From contig NZ_FOKG01000025.1 of NCBI RefSeq assembly GCF_900111885.1, positions 1 through 64,000 of the forward strand: a stretch of DNA of 64,000 nt. Reading direction: 5' to 3'. Made by a program: the position numbers and the translations under genes. This document shows positions 53,261 to 62,092 of this stretch, one piece after another. Under the pieces are notes generated by a model. It was not told the origin of the DNA, made no database searches, and saw nothing but the letters and a program-made list of their open reading frames with translations. Numbering within the stretch: the stretch's first letter is position 1; each line of letters starts with the position of its first letter. This DNA is from Amycolatopsis marina (GTDB lineage Bacteria > Actinomycetota > Actinomycetes > Mycobacteriales > Pseudonocardiaceae).

Positions 53261-56083
53261 CTAAGCATCAGCGGGCCGCAGCCGCTCCAGTTCTGCCCGG
53301 ATGTCGACCGCTGAGCGCGGGCTTACTCGTTCGTGGAGTTCGAGTGCGGCCGTGAGCTGCTGCCTCGCTCCCGATACGTTGCCACGAGCACCTAAGATCC
53401 GGCCAAGAGTGAAGCGCGCCACACCCTCTTGCAAAACGAATCCGCGCGCGACCGTGAGTTCGAGGGCCTCCCGGGCGTAGCGTTCCGCCTCGGCATGCTC
53501 GCAGAGGGCGAAGTGCAGCTCGGCCAGGTTGTTCAGCGACACAACCGCGTAGCTGTCGTCGCCGAGCTTGCGGTCCACCCGCAGCGAAGCCAGTTGGTGC
53601 GTGATCGCCTCGGAGTACCTGCCCGCACGTTTCTCGGCCTCCGCGCAGTTGTTCAGCGCCTGGCCCTGCAGCGCGAGATCCCCGGTTCGTTCGGTCTCCT
53701 CGATCGCGGTCAACAGCCTGGCGATCGCCTCGTCGTCCCGGCCCGCGAGCACAAGCGCGCAGCCGACGTGGATTTCCGCCGAGATCCGCAGCCGGTCGTC
53801 CTGGAGATCCCGCGCGATGTCCAGTGCGGCCTCGGCATCGGTGAGGCTGCCTTCGGCGAGGCCGAAGGTCAGTGCCACCGCACACCGGGAGATCAGCATC
53901 CAGCAGCGCCCCAGTTCGCTGCCCGCCGCCTCGGCCGCGGTCAACCCGAGCTCCACGAGCCGGGACCACTCGTCCCACCACGGGCGCACCACGCGATAGG
54001 TGTGCGCCACTCTCGCCAACTGCCACGCGTCCTCGTACGCACCGGCAGCACTGGCAGCCTCGATCACAGCCAGCAGATTGGCCCATTCCGCGGCGAACCA
54101 GTCCAGCGCTTCGTCGAACGTGGCCAGCGCGGGCACCACAGCACTGCCCTCCGGCAGCAGTCCGGAGAACTCGAGCGGGTCCACGATCCGCAGCAGCCGC
54201 CTGCGCGCACGATCCGCGACGGCCTGGTAGTACCAGACCGCATCGGCCAGCAGTTCCGCTCGTTCCGCCCCGGTCAGCTCGGTCTCGGCGAGGTCCCGCA
54301 CGTACAGCCGCACCAGATCGTGCGGGGTGAAACGGTCCTGCCTCGGCTCCGCCAGCAGGTGCTGGGACGCCAGCAGCCGCAGCCTGTTCCGGGCCTCGCC
54401 CACCTCCACGCCACACAGCGCGGCGATCAGGTGTGGGTCCACGGCGCCGAGTGGCAGGACCCCGATGACCCGCAAGGTCGCAGCGTGCTCCGCGGCCAGA
54501 CCCCGATAGGACAGATCGAGTGCCGCCCGCAAACTCGCCTCCCCACCGTCCGCCTCCAGAGCCGCCAGCCTGGTCCGTTCGTCGGCGAGTTCCTTCAGCA
54601 GTTCCTCGCCGATCCACGGTGGACTACCGGCGAGCCGAGCCCCCGCGATCCGCAACGCCAGCGGGAGATAGCCGCACAGCTTCGCGAGCCGCTCGTTGCG
54701 GCCGTCGGGAGTCGCGCCCGCCAGGTCCTCGATCAGGCGCACCGCATCGGCGGGAGCCAGGACGTCCAGCGCACGCACCCGCGCGGTGTTGCTGACCGTG
54801 AGGCCGTCCAGCCTGGACCGGCTGGTCACCAACGTCATCGACCGGGCTCCGGGTGGCAGCAACGGGCGCACCTGCTCCGCCGATCCCGCGTCGTCCAGCA
54901 CCACCAGCACCCTGCGACCGGCCAGCAGTGACCGGTAGAGCGCGACCCGCTCGTGCAGCTGTTCCGGTAGCTCCGCCGCGGCGACACCGAGACCGAGGAG
55001 GAACTGGTTGAGCACCTCGGCAGGGTTGAGCGCGGGTGTGCGGGGGTCGAATCCGCGCAGCGAGGCGAAGAGCACGCCGTCCACGAACTGCCCCGCGGCT
55101 CGGTGCGCCCACCAGACCACGAGTGCGCTCTTCCCGACTCCCGCTGTCCCGGTGACCACGCCGATCGCCCCTGCCCCTGCGTCGGCCCCCGCACCGAGCT
55201 GGTCGAGCCACTCCAGCTCTTTGCTTCGCCCCGCGAGGACGGGCAGCGCGGCGGGCAGCTGGGCGGGAACCAGTGGAACCGTGACCCCGGGATTGCCACC
55301 GTCCAGGTCGTCCTGCAGCAACCGGTCGTGTAGCTGCCGCAGCTCAGGTCCTGGGTCGATGCCCAGCTGGTCGTTCACGTACCGCGACACCTGACGGAAG
55401 ATGTCGAGAGCATCAGCCCTTCTGCCCGCCCGGTACAGCGCGAGCATGAGCTGGCCCACCGTGCGCTCGGCTGCCGGGTTCTCCCGCACCATCGGCGTGA
55501 GTTCCGCGATCAACTCGGCATGTCTGCCCAGTTCGAGATCGGCATCGACTCGCGCACCGTGCACGGCCAGCCGCAGCTCTTCGAGCGCGGGCGCCGCCAC
55601 CGACTGCGGGACTCCGCCGAGCACCGGCCCTTGCCACAGGGCGAACGCCTCCAGCAGCAGGTCGGCCCGTAAGGCCAGCGGCGCAACCGCGGCTCGCTCG
55701 AGTAACGCTCGCGCGCGGTGTACGTCGATCCGATCTGGGTCGACGTGCAACTGGTAACCCGGCGGCGCCGTGCGGATCCGAGCGGACTCCGCGCTGTCCG
55801 CGCGTTTCTCCCCGTACACCGATCTCAGCACGCGCCGCAGATGGGACACGTTGCCGTGCACGATCGTCCGCGCCGTCGCGGGCGGCTCGTGTCCCCACAG
55901 CGCGTCGATGATGTCGTCGAGCGTCACGACCTTGTTGGCATCGAGTGCGAGCAGCGCAAGCAGACCGCGAACGCCCGGTCCCCCTACCGGTATCGCCCTT
56001 CCGTCCGCCAGCAGCTGCACCGGGCCGAGCAGCTGGATCCGCACATCCGGCCCTGTGCCATCACGAATATCCCGTTCGTTCAC
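53261..56083 (-). CDS. AfsR/SARP family regulator with NB-ARC and TPR domains
   Basis: Large activator of 940 aa. An OmpR-type winged helix (residues 14-105, RIQLLGPVQLLADGRAIPV), a BTAD domain (to about 255, ending GIDPGPELRQLH), an NB-ARC ATPase with GTAGVGKSAL and VLVVLDDAGSAEQV, then TPR repeats to the end. This is AfsR architecture; such proteins switch on secondary-metabolism or local operons in response to phosphorylation or nucleotide state. GTG start. It is beside the ectoine genes but transcribed separately, behind two hairpins. No biosynthetic cluster is in the window. Confidence 0.92.
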   Translation of the reverse strand: MNERDIRDGTGPDVRIQLLGPVQLLADGRAIPVGGPGVRGLLALLALDANKVVTLDDIIDALWGHEPPATARTIVHGNVSHLRRVLRSVYGEKRADSAESARIRTAPPGYQLHVDPDRIDVHRARALLERAAVAPLALRADLLLEAFALWQGPVLGGVPQSVAAPALEELRLAVHGARVDADLELGRHAELIAELTPMVRENPAAERTVGQLMLALYRAGRRADALDIFRQVSRYVNDQLGIDPGPELRQLHDRLLQDDLDGGNPGVTVPLVPAQLPAALPVLAGRSKELEWLDQLGAGADAGAGAIGVVTGTAGVGKSALVVWWAHRAAGQFVDGVLFASLRGFDPRTPALNPAEVLNQFLLGLGVAAAELPEQLHERVALYRSLLAGRRVLVVLDDAGSAEQVRPLLPPGARSMTLVTSRSRLDGLTVSNTARVRALDVLAPADAVRLIEDLAGATPDGRNERLAKLCGYLPLALRIAGARLAGSPPWIGEELLKELADERTRLAALEADGGEASLRAALDLSYRGLAAEHAATLRVIGVLPLGAVDPHLIAALCGVEVGEARNRLRLLASQHLLAEPRQDRFTPHDLVRLYVRDLAETELTGAERAELLADAVWYYQAVADRARRRLLRIVDPLEFSGLLPEGSAVVPALATFDEALDWFAAEWANLLAVIEAASAAGAYEDAWQLARVAHTYRVVRPWWDEWSRLVELGLTAAEAAGSELGRCWMLISRCAVALTFGLAEGSLTDAEAALDIARDLQDDRLRISAEIHVGCALVLAGRDDEAIARLLTAIEETERTGDLALQGQALNNCAEAEKRAGRYSEAITHQLASLRVDRKLGDDSYAVVSLNNLAELHFALCEHAEAERYAREALELTVARGFVLQEGVARFTLGRILGARGNVSGARQQLTAALELHERVSPRSAVDIRAELERLRPADA

Positions 56084-56212
56084 GTCCGTCCCCCCGGTCG
56101 GCCTTCAACGAGAAGCCGAACGTATCGCGAACGCGGGGACGGCGGATGCGCAAAGGCGATTCCCCGGGACTCCACCACCGATCGTCACCCGTTCGGCGGC
56201 AGCGCGCACAAA

Positions 56213-56257
56213 TACGGCCCCGTGCCATCAGTCCCGATCTGATGGCGCGGGGCCGTA
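56213..56257. terminator. Strong hairpin upstream of the SARP gene
   Basis: TACGGCCCCGTGCCATCAG pairs with CTGATGGCGCGGGGCCGTA across a 7-base loop with one mismatch. It lies between the ectD terminator and the SARP gene and could be a second terminator or part of the SARP leader. The rest of 56084-56421 shows nothing else. Confidence 0.6.
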
Positions 56258-56421
56258 CTCGGTGGTGATTGCGGCGGACTCGCAGGACGATCCACCAGGT
56301 GTTGTCGTAGGCAGCGGCGCGGGAGCTCACCCCGAGCAGAAACCCGTTCCACCGTCACCGACAACAGTCACGCTGACGCCCGTCCAGCCGGACCGGCGCG
56401 CGTGACCGGCACAACATAACA

Positions 56422-56460
56422 GGGTGCGGTCGGACCGCTACAAGCGGCCCGACCGCACCC
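56422..56460 (-). terminator. Terminator of the ectABCD operon
   Basis: GGGTGCGGTCGG and CCGACCGCACCC pair around a short loop with an inner CCGC/GCGG stem, 12 bases after the ectD stop. Confidence 0.8.
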
Positions 56461-56472
56461 TTGGCGCCCGCC

Positions 56473-57375
56473 CTAACGGGACAGCGGAGTGAAGTCCCGG
56501 CTGCCGATGAAGTTGGGCCGGGGCTTGCTCGCCGCGTAGGGCTGCACCAGCGCGTTCTCCACGCTGTTGAACACCAGGAAGATGTTCGAGCGCGGATACG
56601 GCGTGATGTTGTTGCCCGAGCCGTGCATGATGTTCGAGTCGAACCAGAGCGCCGAACCGGCAGGTCCGGTGAACTGGTCGATCCCGCACTCGGCGGCGAG
56701 CTTCATGATGTCGTTCTCGCTCGGAACACCGATCTTCTGTTCCTTGAGCGAGGTCTTGTAGTAGTTGTCAGGTGTTTCGCCGACACACTGCACGAAAGTG
56801 CGCTGCGAGCCGGGCATCACCATCAAGCCCCCGTTGAACGGGTAGTTGTCGGTGAGAGCGATCGAGCAGCTCACCGACCGAGGGCGTGGCATGCCGTCCT
56901 CGGCATGCCAGGTCTCGAAGTCGGAGTGCCAGTAGAAACCGGACCCCTTGAAGCCGGGCATGTAGTTCACCCGGCTCTGGTGGATGTACACCTCCGAGCC
57001 GAGAATCTGCCGAGCCCGGTCGAGCACCCTTGGGTCCCGCACCAGCTCGCCGATCAGTTCACTGATCTTGTGCACCTCGAAGATGGAACGGACTTCGCCG
57101 AACTCCTTCTCGGTGATGACGCGCTCGTCTGCCTTGAGCTCGTCGTCCGAGGACAACCGGACCAGTTCCTGCCAGTAGCCCTGGACCTCCGCAGGCGAGA
57201 GCAGTCCTTCCACGACCGAGTATCCCTTGGCATCATGTGAGGCAAGGGTGGCCGCATCGATCGGTCCATCGGATTCGCCGCCCCAGACGGTCGGATCCAC
57301 GCGGTCGATGAGCTGTGCCTCGCCCGGGATTCTGGTCGGGTAACTGTCCTCCACACGGGTGTCCGTGAGCGTCAA
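56473..57375 (-). CDS. ectD: Ectoine hydroxylase
   Basis: Fe(II)/2-oxoglutarate dioxygenase of 300 aa converting ectoine to 5-hydroxyectoine. The signature FYWHSDFETWHAEDGMPRPR holds the H-x-D iron ligands; the third His is in DSNIMHGSGNN. Translation starts at TTG behind TAGGAGG. It is last in ectABCD, about 108 bases after ectC, and is followed by a terminator. Presence implies osmotic and desiccation protection. Confidence 0.95.
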   Translation of the reverse strand: MTLTDTRVEDSYPTRIPGEAQLIDRVDPTVWGGESDGPIDAATLASHDAKGYSVVEGLLSPAEVQGYWQELVRLSSDDELKADERVITEKEFGEVRSIFEVHKISELIGELVRDPRVLDRARQILGSEVYIHQSRVNYMPGFKGSGFYWHSDFETWHAEDGMPRPRSVSCSIALTDNYPFNGGLMVMPGSQRTFVQCVGETPDNYYKTSLKEQKIGVPSENDIMKLAAECGIDQFTGPAGSALWFDSNIMHGSGNNITPYPRSNIFLVFNSVENALVQPYAASKPRPNFIGSRDFTPLSR

Positions 57376-57482
57376 GCTGCTCGCCTCCTAAATTTTATTG
57401 TTTTGAATTGCCCCATTCATTGGTGGTGGTGAGGAGCACCGGTCAGTTCGGGTGGTCTGTGGTCGGAACGGCAGGAGCCAGC

Positions 57483-57875
57483 TCAGTCCTCTTCGCGCAC
57501 GAGCGGGTACACGCCGTTCTCGTCGTGTACCTCCCGTCCCGTCACCGGCGGGTTGAACACGCACACGGTGCGCATGTCGGTCTTCGGCCGCACCTGGTGC
57601 TTGTCGTGGTTGTTCAGCAGGTACAGCGATCCAGGCTTCAGCTGATGAGTCTCACCGGTGGCCTTGTCGGTGATTTCCCCCTCACCCTCGAAAACAAACA
57701 CCGCTTCGATGTGGTTCGCGTACCAAAAATCGTTGACCGTTCCCGCGTAGAGGGTGGTCTCGTGCACCGAGAATCCAGCCTTCTCCTTGGCCAGAATGAT
57801 GCGCTTGCTCCGCCAGTTCTCCGTCTTGATGTCGGAGTCGGTGTCGGTGATCTCGTCGAGGGTGCGGACGATCAA
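57483..57875 (-). CDS. ectC: L-ectoine synthase
   Basis: Cupin of 130 aa cyclising N-gamma-acetyl-diaminobutyrate to ectoine. MIVRTLDEITDTD, SFHETTLYAG-type segment (SVHETTLYAGTVNDFWYANH), VFEGEGEITD and LNNHDKHQVRP match the family. TTG start behind AAGGAGC. Third gene of the operon. Confidence 0.96.
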   Translation of the reverse strand: MIVRTLDEITDTDSDIKTENWRSKRIILAKEKAGFSVHETTLYAGTVNDFWYANHIEAVFVFEGEGEITDKATGETHQLKPGSLYLLNNHDKHQVRPKTDMRTVCVFNPPVTGREVHDENGVYPLVREED

Positions 57876-57924
57876 AGCGTGCTCCTTGAGGTGTCGTTCA
57901 GTTTTGTTGCCCGGAAGGACTGTC

Positions 57925-59178
57925 TCAGACGGACAGTACGGTCCGGACGGACTCGGTGATGATCTCCAGGCCCTGGGTGAACTCCGCGTCCGTCGTGGTC
58001 AGCGGCGGCAGCAGTTTCATGACCTCACCGTCGGGGCCAGAAGTCTCCATGAGCAGGCCACGCTCGAAGGCGGCGGCGCACACCTTGCCCGCGAGCTCCC
58101 CGTTGGGGAACTCGAGCCCACGCGCGAGCCCGCGGCCCTTGGCCGAGAGTCCCGCGTCCGGGTACGAGTCGGCGATCTCCGACAGTGCGGCACCGACGCG
58201 CTCGCCCTTCGCCCTTGTCGCCTTCTCCAGCTCGTCGTCGCGCCAGTAGGTGCGCAGCGACTCCGCGGCGGTGACGAAGGCGGGATTGATGCCCCGGAAC
58301 GTGCCGTTGTGCTCGCCCGGCTCCCAGACATCGAGTTCCGGCTTGATCAGGGTCACGGCCATCGGCAGGCCGTAGCCACTGATGGACTTGGACAGACAGA
58401 TCATGTCCGGCTCGATGCCCGCGTCCTCGAAGCTGAAGAACGGGCCTGTCCGGCCGCAGCCCATCTGGACGTCGTCGAGGATCAGCAGGATGCCGTGCCG
58501 CTTGCACAGCTCGGAAAGGCCCTGCAGCCACTCCAGGCGCGCGGCGTTGATGCCGCCTTCACCCTGGACGCTCTCCACGATGACGGCAGCGGGCTCGTTC
58601 AGTCCACTACCCGAGTCCTGCAGCAGGCGGTCGAAGTAGAGGAAGTCGGGGTAGGCGCCGTCGAAGTACTTGTCGTACGGCATCGGGGTCGCGTGGACCA
58701 GCGGAATGCCGGCACCCCCGCGCTTCATGGAGTTACCGGTGACCGAAAGGGCACCCAGGGTCATCCCGTGGAACGCGTTGGTGAAGTTGATGACCGACTC
58801 CTTGCCGGTCACCTTGCGCGCGAGCTTCAGCGCGGCTTCCACCGCGTTCGCGCCACCGGGTCCAGGAAAGACGACCTTGTACTCCATCGAGCGCGGCTTC
58901 AGCAGCACGTCGTCGAGGGTCTGCAGGAAGTCTCGCTTCGCTGTCGTGTACATGTCCAGTGAGTGGGTGACCCCGTCACGGGAGATGTAGTCGATCAGCG
59001 CCTGCTTCAGCACCGGGTTGTTGTGCCCGTAGTTGAGCGCCCCCGCTCCGGCGAAGAAGTCAAGGTAGGCCTTGCCGTCCTCGGCGTACTGCCAGCTACC
59101 TTGCGCTCGATCGAACACCACGGGCCAGCCACGACTGTAGCTGCGCACTTCCGACTCGAGCGTTTCGAAGATGCTCAC
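57925..59178 (-). CDS. ectB: Diaminobutyrate-2-oxoglutarate transaminase
   Basis: PLP aminotransferase of 417 aa making L-2,4-diaminobutyrate from aspartate semialdehyde. VSIFETLESEVRSYSRGWP starts the protein; LLILDDVQMGCGRTGPFFSFE and the PLP-lysine block MICLSKSISGYGLPMA are intact. GTG at 59178 behind GGAG is chosen; the long open frame upstream is a shadow of ectA. Confidence 0.96.
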   Translation of the reverse strand: MSIFETLESEVRSYSRGWPVVFDRAQGSWQYAEDGKAYLDFFAGAGALNYGHNNPVLKQALIDYISRDGVTHSLDMYTTAKRDFLQTLDDVLLKPRSMEYKVVFPGPGGANAVEAALKLARKVTGKESVINFTNAFHGMTLGALSVTGNSMKRGGAGIPLVHATPMPYDKYFDGAYPDFLYFDRLLQDSGSGLNEPAAVIVESVQGEGGINAARLEWLQGLSELCKRHGILLILDDVQMGCGRTGPFFSFEDAGIEPDMICLSKSISGYGLPMAVTLIKPELDVWEPGEHNGTFRGINPAFVTAAESLRTYWRDDELEKATRAKGERVGAALSEIADSYPDAGLSAKGRGLARGLEFPNGELAGKVCAAAFERGLLMETSGPDGEVMKLLPPLTTTDAEFTQGLEIITESVRTVLSV

Positions 59179-59228
59179 GCTTGCTCCGTCTCTCAGTTCT
59201 CGTATCAGCATTGTCCCCTGTGGAGGAC

Positions 59229-59780
59229 TCAGCCGCTTGCCACGTTCCGGGGCGCCAACGGCCCGATCAGGTAGTGGTCCTCCGGCTCGTGTTCGTCCGG
59301 GAAGTCGTCGGCCGCGAACAGCGCCGACGACTTCAACTCGGCGTCCCAGCGCTTCGCGAATGACGCGAACAGCCGAATCGAGGCCTCGTTGTCCGGGGTG
59401 ATCGTCGTCTCCAGGTAGCGGACCCCACCGCCGCCGACGAGCCCGTCGAACAGCGCATCCAGCAACTTCCCCGCGAGACCACGTCCTCGTTGCGACGAGT
59501 CCACCGCCACCTGCCACACGACGACCGCATCCGGCGCGTCTGGTCTGCGGTAGCCGGCCACGAAACCGACGGGCTCGCCGTCGACTCTGGCGACGACTGA
59601 GGTGGAGGCGAAATCGTGGCACCACAAGAGGTAGGCGTATGACGAGTTGAGATCCAGCTTTTGTGAATCTCGCGCAATTCGCCAAAGCGCCGCGCCGTCG
59701 GACTTGGACGGGTTCCCGATCACCACGTCGCCGACCGCTCGATTATCGCCGTTGGCACGGTCTGAGTGCTTTCCGGACAT
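59229..59780 (-). CDS. ectA: Diaminobutyrate acetyltransferase
   Basis: GNAT acetyltransferase of 183 aa, first of the ectoine operon. DGAALWRIARDSQKLDLNSSYAYLLWCHDF is the EctA N-terminal block, and the acetyl-CoA loop is VDSSQRGRGLAGKLLD. It precedes ectB by 50 bases. A 500-base AT-richer gap upstream should contain the osmotic promoter. Confidence 0.95.
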   Translation of the reverse strand: MSGKHSDRANGDNRAVGDVVIGNPSKSDGAALWRIARDSQKLDLNSSYAYLLWCHDFASTSVVARVDGEPVGFVAGYRRPDAPDAVVVWQVAVDSSQRGRGLAGKLLDALFDGLVGGGGVRYLETTITPDNEASIRLFASFAKRWDAELKSSALFAADDFPDEHEPEDHYLIGPLAPRNVASG

Positions 59781-60281
59781 ATCAATGCAACTTAACAGAC
59801 CAGTTTCCGCAGCTCAGCCCACGCCACAACGAGCAAGCGAGCTACCTGCGAAGATGACGAATCACCTGTGACAATGACGACATAGATCTACCGATCATGC
59901 CCGTTCGTGTGCTATGTGCGCAAAACGACCGGCCGCCGTACTCGCCAGCGGCGTGCAGGACCGTGACCAGCACCGAGGCTCCATCTGCCGCTTACGGTAG
60001 TGGTATCGCCACAGAAATGCGAGCGCTACGACGGACGATTCCCGCTGTTCCACGGCAGCCATGGCGACGGAGTGTGACCAAGCGGTCCGGGACCGCTATT
60101 AGCTTGCCCATATTCTTTCCCAGTCGTGCACCTTTTCGGAAACGTGATCTGCCCGCCATCGCAGCGTCACTTACCGTTCGACAATTTCCGGGCCTTCACC
60201 AGTAAATAGTGAAATGGGCCACTCGCATCCTTATTACTTCCGCTATATCACACCGTCGGGCGGATTCGGTAATCTTCGATC
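59781..60281. other. Long divergent region between ectA and the methyltransferase gene
   Basis: Five hundred bases with lower GC than the surroundings and no convincing gene, known riboswitch or repeat. It must hold the promoters of ectABCD and of the methyltransferase. No clear -35/-10 pair for the ect operon stood out by eye. Confidence 0.5.
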
Positions 60282-60917
60282 ATGACGACTCCGGATGCCG
60301 GTGCTCTGTTCGACGGTCTCGCTCCCGGCTACGACGGCGACCACTTTCACGAGTCCGTCGCCGAGGCACTCGTCCGCGGGCTTCCCGCGACGGTCTCCCC
60401 GCGACTGGTGCTGGACGTGGCCACCGGTACCGGTGCGGCGGCGTTCGCCGCGCTGCGCCACCTGGACGCGCGCAGGCTCGTCGGCGTCGACATCTCCCCC
60501 GCGATGATCGAGCGGGCGCGTGGCCGGGCTGCCGTGCAGGACGCGGACGGGCGGATCGACTGGCAGGTCGGCCAGGCGGTCCCGGCGCCGATGGCAGACG
60601 ACGCGGTCGACATCGTGCTCTGCGCCTCGTCGCTGCACTTCCTCGGCAGAGCGGCGCTTCACGACTGGCTTCGTGTCCTGCGTCAGGGCGGCCGGGTGGC
60701 CTTCACCCTGCCGCCTGCCGAGACCTTCCGCCCGTCCGGCGCCTTCGCCAAGCTCGTGGCCACCGACCTGCCGCTTCCACAGGACAACGGGCAGGCAGCG
60801 GCGCTCGCCACCGCGGCCGGGTTCGAACAGGCCAACGCGACCAGACTGGACATCACCGGGGAGCGGCCGAGGTCCGTCTTCCTCGTGCACGCGAGCGCGC
60901 CGTCCCGCACTGCTTGA
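60282..60917 (+). CDS. Class I SAM-dependent methyltransferase
   Basis: Methyltransferase of 211 aa. LVLDVATGTGAAAFAALRHL is motif I, VGVDISPAMIERAR the acidic loop, and DIVLCASSLHFL motif IV; this is the UbiE/Methyltransf_11 type. ATG at 60282. The substrate is not predictable. It converges on the VOC gene with no gap. Confidence 0.85.
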   Translation: MTTPDAGALFDGLAPGYDGDHFHESVAEALVRGLPATVSPRLVLDVATGTGAAAFAALRHLDARRLVGVDISPAMIERARGRAAVQDADGRIDWQVGQAVPAPMADDAVDIVLCASSLHFLGRAALHDWLRVLRQGGRVAFTLPPAETFRPSGAFAKLVATDLPLPQDNGQAAALATAAGFEQANATRLDITGERPRSVFLVHASAPSRTA

Positions 60918-61382
60918 TCAGCGCTCTGCACCTGGCGGGTCGAGGTTGAGCGCGGGCATGGCGGAGCCGCCCGGTTGCCAGGTCCGCAGGAAGCCCTCCT
61001 GAACCGCCTGGTCGACCAACTCGATCCGGGTGCCGAGGCTCTCCAGGCGGTGGTAGGTGAAGGAACGGCCATACGGGCAGGAGTCGAACTCGATCGGGGC
61101 GCCTCGGGCCGCCAGCCGATCCTTGTCCGACTGGACGTCCGCCGACCAGTAGCCGATGTGGTCGAACCGGGACCCCATGGTCGCGTCCCACGGGCTACCT
61201 GCGGGACCTTGGATGATCTCGAAGAACGGTGGTCCCTCGACGGAGAAGACGATCTCGTACTCCCAGGAGCCCAGTCGCCCCTCCCGGATGGGACTCCACG
61301 TCACCCCCACGGTGCGCGTGAGGTCCTCGGTCGCCTTTCGCACATCCTGCACGACGAAACACAGGTGGTAGAAGTTGTTCAC
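60918..61382 (-). CDS. VOC family (glyoxalase/bleomycin resistance fold) protein
   Basis: Protein of 154 aa with the paired beta-alpha-beta modules of the vicinal oxygen chelate fold: FYHLCFVVQDVRKATEDLTR at the start, FDHIGYWSADVQSDKDRLAARGAP in the second half, with His and Glu in metal-ligand positions (FFEIIQG, RIELVD). GTG start. Could be an isomerase, dioxygenase or binding protein. Confidence 0.85.
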   Translation of the reverse strand: MNNFYHLCFVVQDVRKATEDLTRTVGVTWSPIREGRLGSWEYEIVFSVEGPPFFEIIQGPAGSPWDATMGSRFDHIGYWSADVQSDKDRLAARGAPIEFDSCPYGRSFTYHRLESLGTRIELVDQAVQEGFLRTWQPGGSAMPALNLDPPGAER

Positions 61383-61497
61383 CGACCCCTTCTAACAGCT
61401 CGCACAGTCCCACCTCATGGCAGGACCGGCCCCAACGAAAGCACCGTCAGCGATGTGGGTCATGGTGAGCCGGGGATCGCCGTGCCAGGATGACGTC

Positions 61498-62070
61498 ATG
61501 CCCAAGAAGCTACGACTGACCGGCGACGCAGAGGCCGACAAGCTGCTCAGCGAGGACCCGTTCGCCTTGCTCACGGGGATGTTGCTGGATCAGCAGATCG
61601 CGATGGAGGTCGCCTTCAACGGGCCGAAGAAGATCGCCGACCGGATGGACGGGTTCAGCGTCACGAAGATCGCCGAGGCTGATCTCGAGGAGTTCGTGGA
61701 GTTGTGCGTGCAGAAACCGGCCATCCACCGCTACGGCGGTTCGATGGCTCGCAGGGTGCACGCGCTCGCGGAGCACATCGTGGAGAACTACGGCGGGAAG
61801 ACCGACCGGATCTGGAAGACGGGCAAGCCCGACGGTGCCGAAGCACTGAAGCGACTCAAGGCGCTGCCAGGGTTCGGCGACCAGAAGGCCCGCATCTTCC
61901 TCGCGCTCCTCGGCAAACAGCTCGGCGTCAAGCTCGATGGGTGGCGCGAGGCGGCAGGCGCATACGGCGAAGAGGGCTCTCGCCGGTCCATTGCGGACGT
62001 GACCAGCGCCGAGTCCCTGACCGAGGTCCGCGAGTTCAAGAAGGCGGCGAAGGCCGCGGCCAAGAAGTAG
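61498..62070 (+). CDS. HhH-GPD-type base-excision repair protein
   Basis: DNA glycosylase-like protein of 190 aa. FALLTGMLLDQQIAMEVAFNGP is the start of the HhH-GPD core, and the hairpin-helix-hairpin is LKALPGFGDQKARIFLALLGKQ, with the catalytic-region WREAAG following. There is no iron-sulfur Cys cluster. It belongs to a small uncharacterised actinobacterial branch. The tail is Lys/Ala-rich. Confidence 0.85.
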   Translation: MPKKLRLTGDAEADKLLSEDPFALLTGMLLDQQIAMEVAFNGPKKIADRMDGFSVTKIAEADLEEFVELCVQKPAIHRYGGSMARRVHALAEHIVENYGGKTDRIWKTGKPDGAEALKRLKALPGFGDQKARIFLALLGKQLGVKLDGWREAAGAYGEEGSRRSIADVTSAESLTEVREFKKAAKAAAKK

Positions 62071-62092
62071 CGGCTTGCACACGGCACAGGTC

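Noticed and set aside
53261..59780. A secondary-metabolite cluster controlled by the SARP regulator
   Set aside because: Only ectoine genes are adjacent; no synthase, synthetase or tailoring genes are in the window.
59781..60281. Possible ydaO riboswitch or small RNA upstream of ectA
   Set aside because: The conserved ydaO blocks were looked for and not found; no terminator-like hairpin marks a small RNA.
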